DNA of 5,508 bases from JBBRSL01 sp038245435 (GTDB lineage: Bacteria; Patescibacteriota; Saccharimonadia; Saccharimonadales; CAIOMD01): NCBI GenBank assembly GCA_038245435.1, contig JBBRSL010000041.1:1-5508 (forward strand), read 5' to 3'. The first letter of the stretch is position 1. Every line of letters starts with the position of its first letter. Below, piece after piece: positions 4,959-5,508 of this stretch. The notes under the pieces are model-generated. The model did no database searches. It was not told the origin of the DNA and saw nothing but the letters and a program-made list of their open reading frames with translations. Made by a program: the position numbers and the translations under genes.

Positions 4959-5046
4959 CTGTGGCCAGGGCCGAACCGTTACGCGTAGCGGAGGTTCGAA
5001 GACAGAGCTCGCGCACAGGTGCTTGCACCGAGCACTCTTTGCCACA
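4956..5046 (-). ncRNA. Unidentified structured RNA or tRNA-like element ending in GCCA (candidate)
   Basis: The stretch has no convincing coding frame but folds well on either strand; the - strand reading is the more meaningful. There a closing stem TGTGGC (5046-5041) pairs with GCCACA (4965-4960). It encloses one arm with AGAG/CTCT and CTCG/CGAG pairs and a GGTG-CAAG-CACC tip, and a second arm with CGAACC (4998-4993) paired to GGTTCG (4977-4972) around a GCTA-CGCG-TAAC hairpin. GCCA (4959-4956) follows the closing stem, as a discriminator plus CCA would, and leads into the 19-bp hairpin. At 91 nt it has the size of a class II tRNA, but no normal T arm or anticodon arm can be drawn. I do not find SRP, tmRNA, RNase P or 5S signatures. 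It could instead be a folded dispersed repeat. The - strand promoter candidate at 5061-5088 fits this reading. Confidence 0.4.
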
Positions 5047-5060
5047 ATTAGCTAGCAGAT

Positions 5061-5088
5061 ACTGTACGTTTAGTCAGATTATTGACAA
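5061..5088 (-). promoter_or_regulatory. Candidate - strand promoter for the structured element, sharing its -35 with the + strand promoter
   Basis: On the - strand TTGTCA (5088-5083, 5 of 6) and TACAGT (5066-5061, 4 of 6) are spaced 16 bp. Transcription would begin around 5054, a few bases before the closing stem of the element at 4956-5046. The -35 shares five bases with the TTGACA of the + strand promoter, so polymerase could bind only one direction at a time. Confidence 0.35.
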
Positions 5089-5110
5089 TTCTTTATATTA
5101 GTTTTATAAT
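5082..5110 (+). promoter_or_regulatory. Full-consensus sigma-70 promoter driving a leaderless gene
   Basis: TTGACA (5082-5087) and TATAAT (5105-5110) both match consensus at 6 of 6 with the ideal 17-bp spacer. Transcription start is expected at about 5116-5118, only 3-5 nt before ATG 5121, and no Shine-Dalgarno sequence is present. The promoter predicts strong, leaderless expression of the downstream gene. Confidence 0.85.
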
Positions 5111-5120
5111 TTACATAATT

Positions 5121-5508
5121 ATGAACATCCTAAAATCCGCATTTGGGCGCACCGAACCTGTCGGCAACATAAATGACGCCGACTGTGTTATTGGGCACTC
5201 ATTTGGAACACTTATAGGCAAAGGCAGCGCCAATCAAGCCCTTGCAGATTTTATTTTGGAAAACGCTGTTGGCAGACCAATTATCGCTGATACGATGCTT
5301 GCCGACTCGTTCCCATATGGTAGAGTTACTGTCGATTTTGTCGCTGAAGGCTCAATTTCTAACCTTGTTGCTTCTGAGGGTGGTTCGTGGAATACGCTTT
5401 TATTTGCAAAATCAGTGATGGCATACGAGGGATATTCTCGTCCACTTATGGTAGCCCAAGCACATCATATTGGTAGAGTAGCAATGCAGGCAAAGAAACT
5501 AGGGATGG
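5121..5508 (+). CDS. Probable DUF218 / YdcF-ElyC-SanA-like protein (cut by window end)
   Basis: ATG 5121 opens 129 uninterrupted codons to the window edge, so the 3' end is missing. The order of motifs resembles the DUF218 (YdcF/ElyC/SanA) family: DADCVIGHSFGT (19-30) for the first strand and small-residue loop, a central PIIADTM (53-59), then EGGSWNTLLFAKSV (86-99) where the family has 'E..S.nT.eNa', and RPLMVAQAHHIGRVAMQAKKLGM (107-129) where it has a 'lVT...H..Ra....r..G' strand-helix. No signal peptide or membrane helix is seen at the N-terminus, unlike SanA and ElyC, so it is probably cytoplasmic like YdcF. Family members bind nucleotides or act in envelope processes, but no firm reaction is known for this branch. 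Coding is supported by the open frame and the consensus promoter; the family call is tentative. Confidence 0.6.
   Translation, partial: MNILKSAFGRTEPVGNINDADCVIGHSFGTLIGKGSANQALADFILENAVGRPIIADTMLADSFPYGRVTVDFVAEGSISNLVASEGGSWNTLLFAKSVMAYEGYSRPLMVAQAHHIGRVAMQAKKLGM

Noticed and set aside
4815..5045. 76-codon open frame on the - strand
   Set aside because: It runs antisense through tRNA-fMet (the GQDSNLRP string is a tRNA artefact), the hairpin and the structured element; no ribosome site or family resemblance.
4956..5046. Canonical class II tRNA (Ser/Leu/Sec) on the - strand
   Set aside because: Acceptor-like stem and GCCA fit, but no 5-bp T stem with TTCRANY loop precedes the acceptor strand and no anticodon arm can be drawn; kept only as an unidentified structured element.
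4956..5046. SRP (4.5S) RNA, 5S rRNA, tmRNA or RNase P RNA
   Set aside because: None of the short conserved motifs, such as the SRP GGAA-capped domain, are present on either strand, and the size is wrong for most.

Overview
The window looks like a compact bacterial chromosome of the Patescibacteria/CPR type, and Saccharibacteria (TM7) is my best guess. The evidence is indirect: tightly packed small genes with ATGA overlaps or 0-8 bp spacing, few Shine-Dalgarno sites, a stand-alone ATP-cone protein, a FtsB/DivIC-type divisome protein, and a group I intron inside a tRNA gene. TGA is used as a stop at 786-788, which argues against the lineages that read UGA as glycine. No plasmid, phage, insertion-sequence or CRISPR signal is visible.

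Left part (1-3163). A P-type cation ATPase runs leftwards off the window; only its first 153 codons are present (start at 460). Diverging from it is a four-gene cluster on the + strand: an 86-aa two-helix membrane protein (528-788), a six-helix CcdA/DsbD-like membrane protein without the usual cysteines (785-1492, coupled by ATGA), a stand-alone 89-aa ATP-cone protein (1494-1763), and a mercuric-reductase/lipoamide-dehydrogenase-type flavoprotein disulfide reductase (1772-3163). The spacing implies one operon with a membrane/redox theme. What the ATP cone regulates is unknown.

Middle (3164-4265, - strand). A YfbR/HDDC2-like HD-domain phosphohydrolase has its stop codon directly abutting that of the reductase, so the two transcription units converge with no spacer. 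Upstream of it lies a 15-bp-stem terminator, then a CAU tRNA (most like tRNA-Ile2, the lysidine-type Ile tRNA) interrupted after U33 by a 245-nt, ORF-less group I intron. The intron core (P3, P4, P6, P7, P8, P9) can be drawn base by base and is strikingly like the Azoarcus tRNA-Ile ribozyme.

Right part (4266-5508, mainly + strand). A FtsB/DivIC-like gene is followed by an initiator tRNA-fMet(CAU) with its own near-consensus promoter. A perfect 19-bp inverted repeat with a GAAA loop swallows the tRNA's CCA end. Next comes an unexplained, strongly structured stretch (4956-5046). Read on the - strand it forms a closed stem with two arms and ends in GCCA exactly at the other foot of the same hairpin, so it may be an unknown small RNA or tRNA-like element convergent with tRNA-fMet. 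Finally a full-consensus sigma-70 promoter (TTGACA-N17-TATAAT) lies so close to the next start codon that the transcript should be leaderless. That gene is probably a DUF218/YdcF-like protein and is cut by the window end.

The two least expected items are the intron-bearing tRNA and the structured element at 4956-5046. Two coding regions, 1-460 (-) and 5121-5508 (+), are cut by the window edges but are clearly real.
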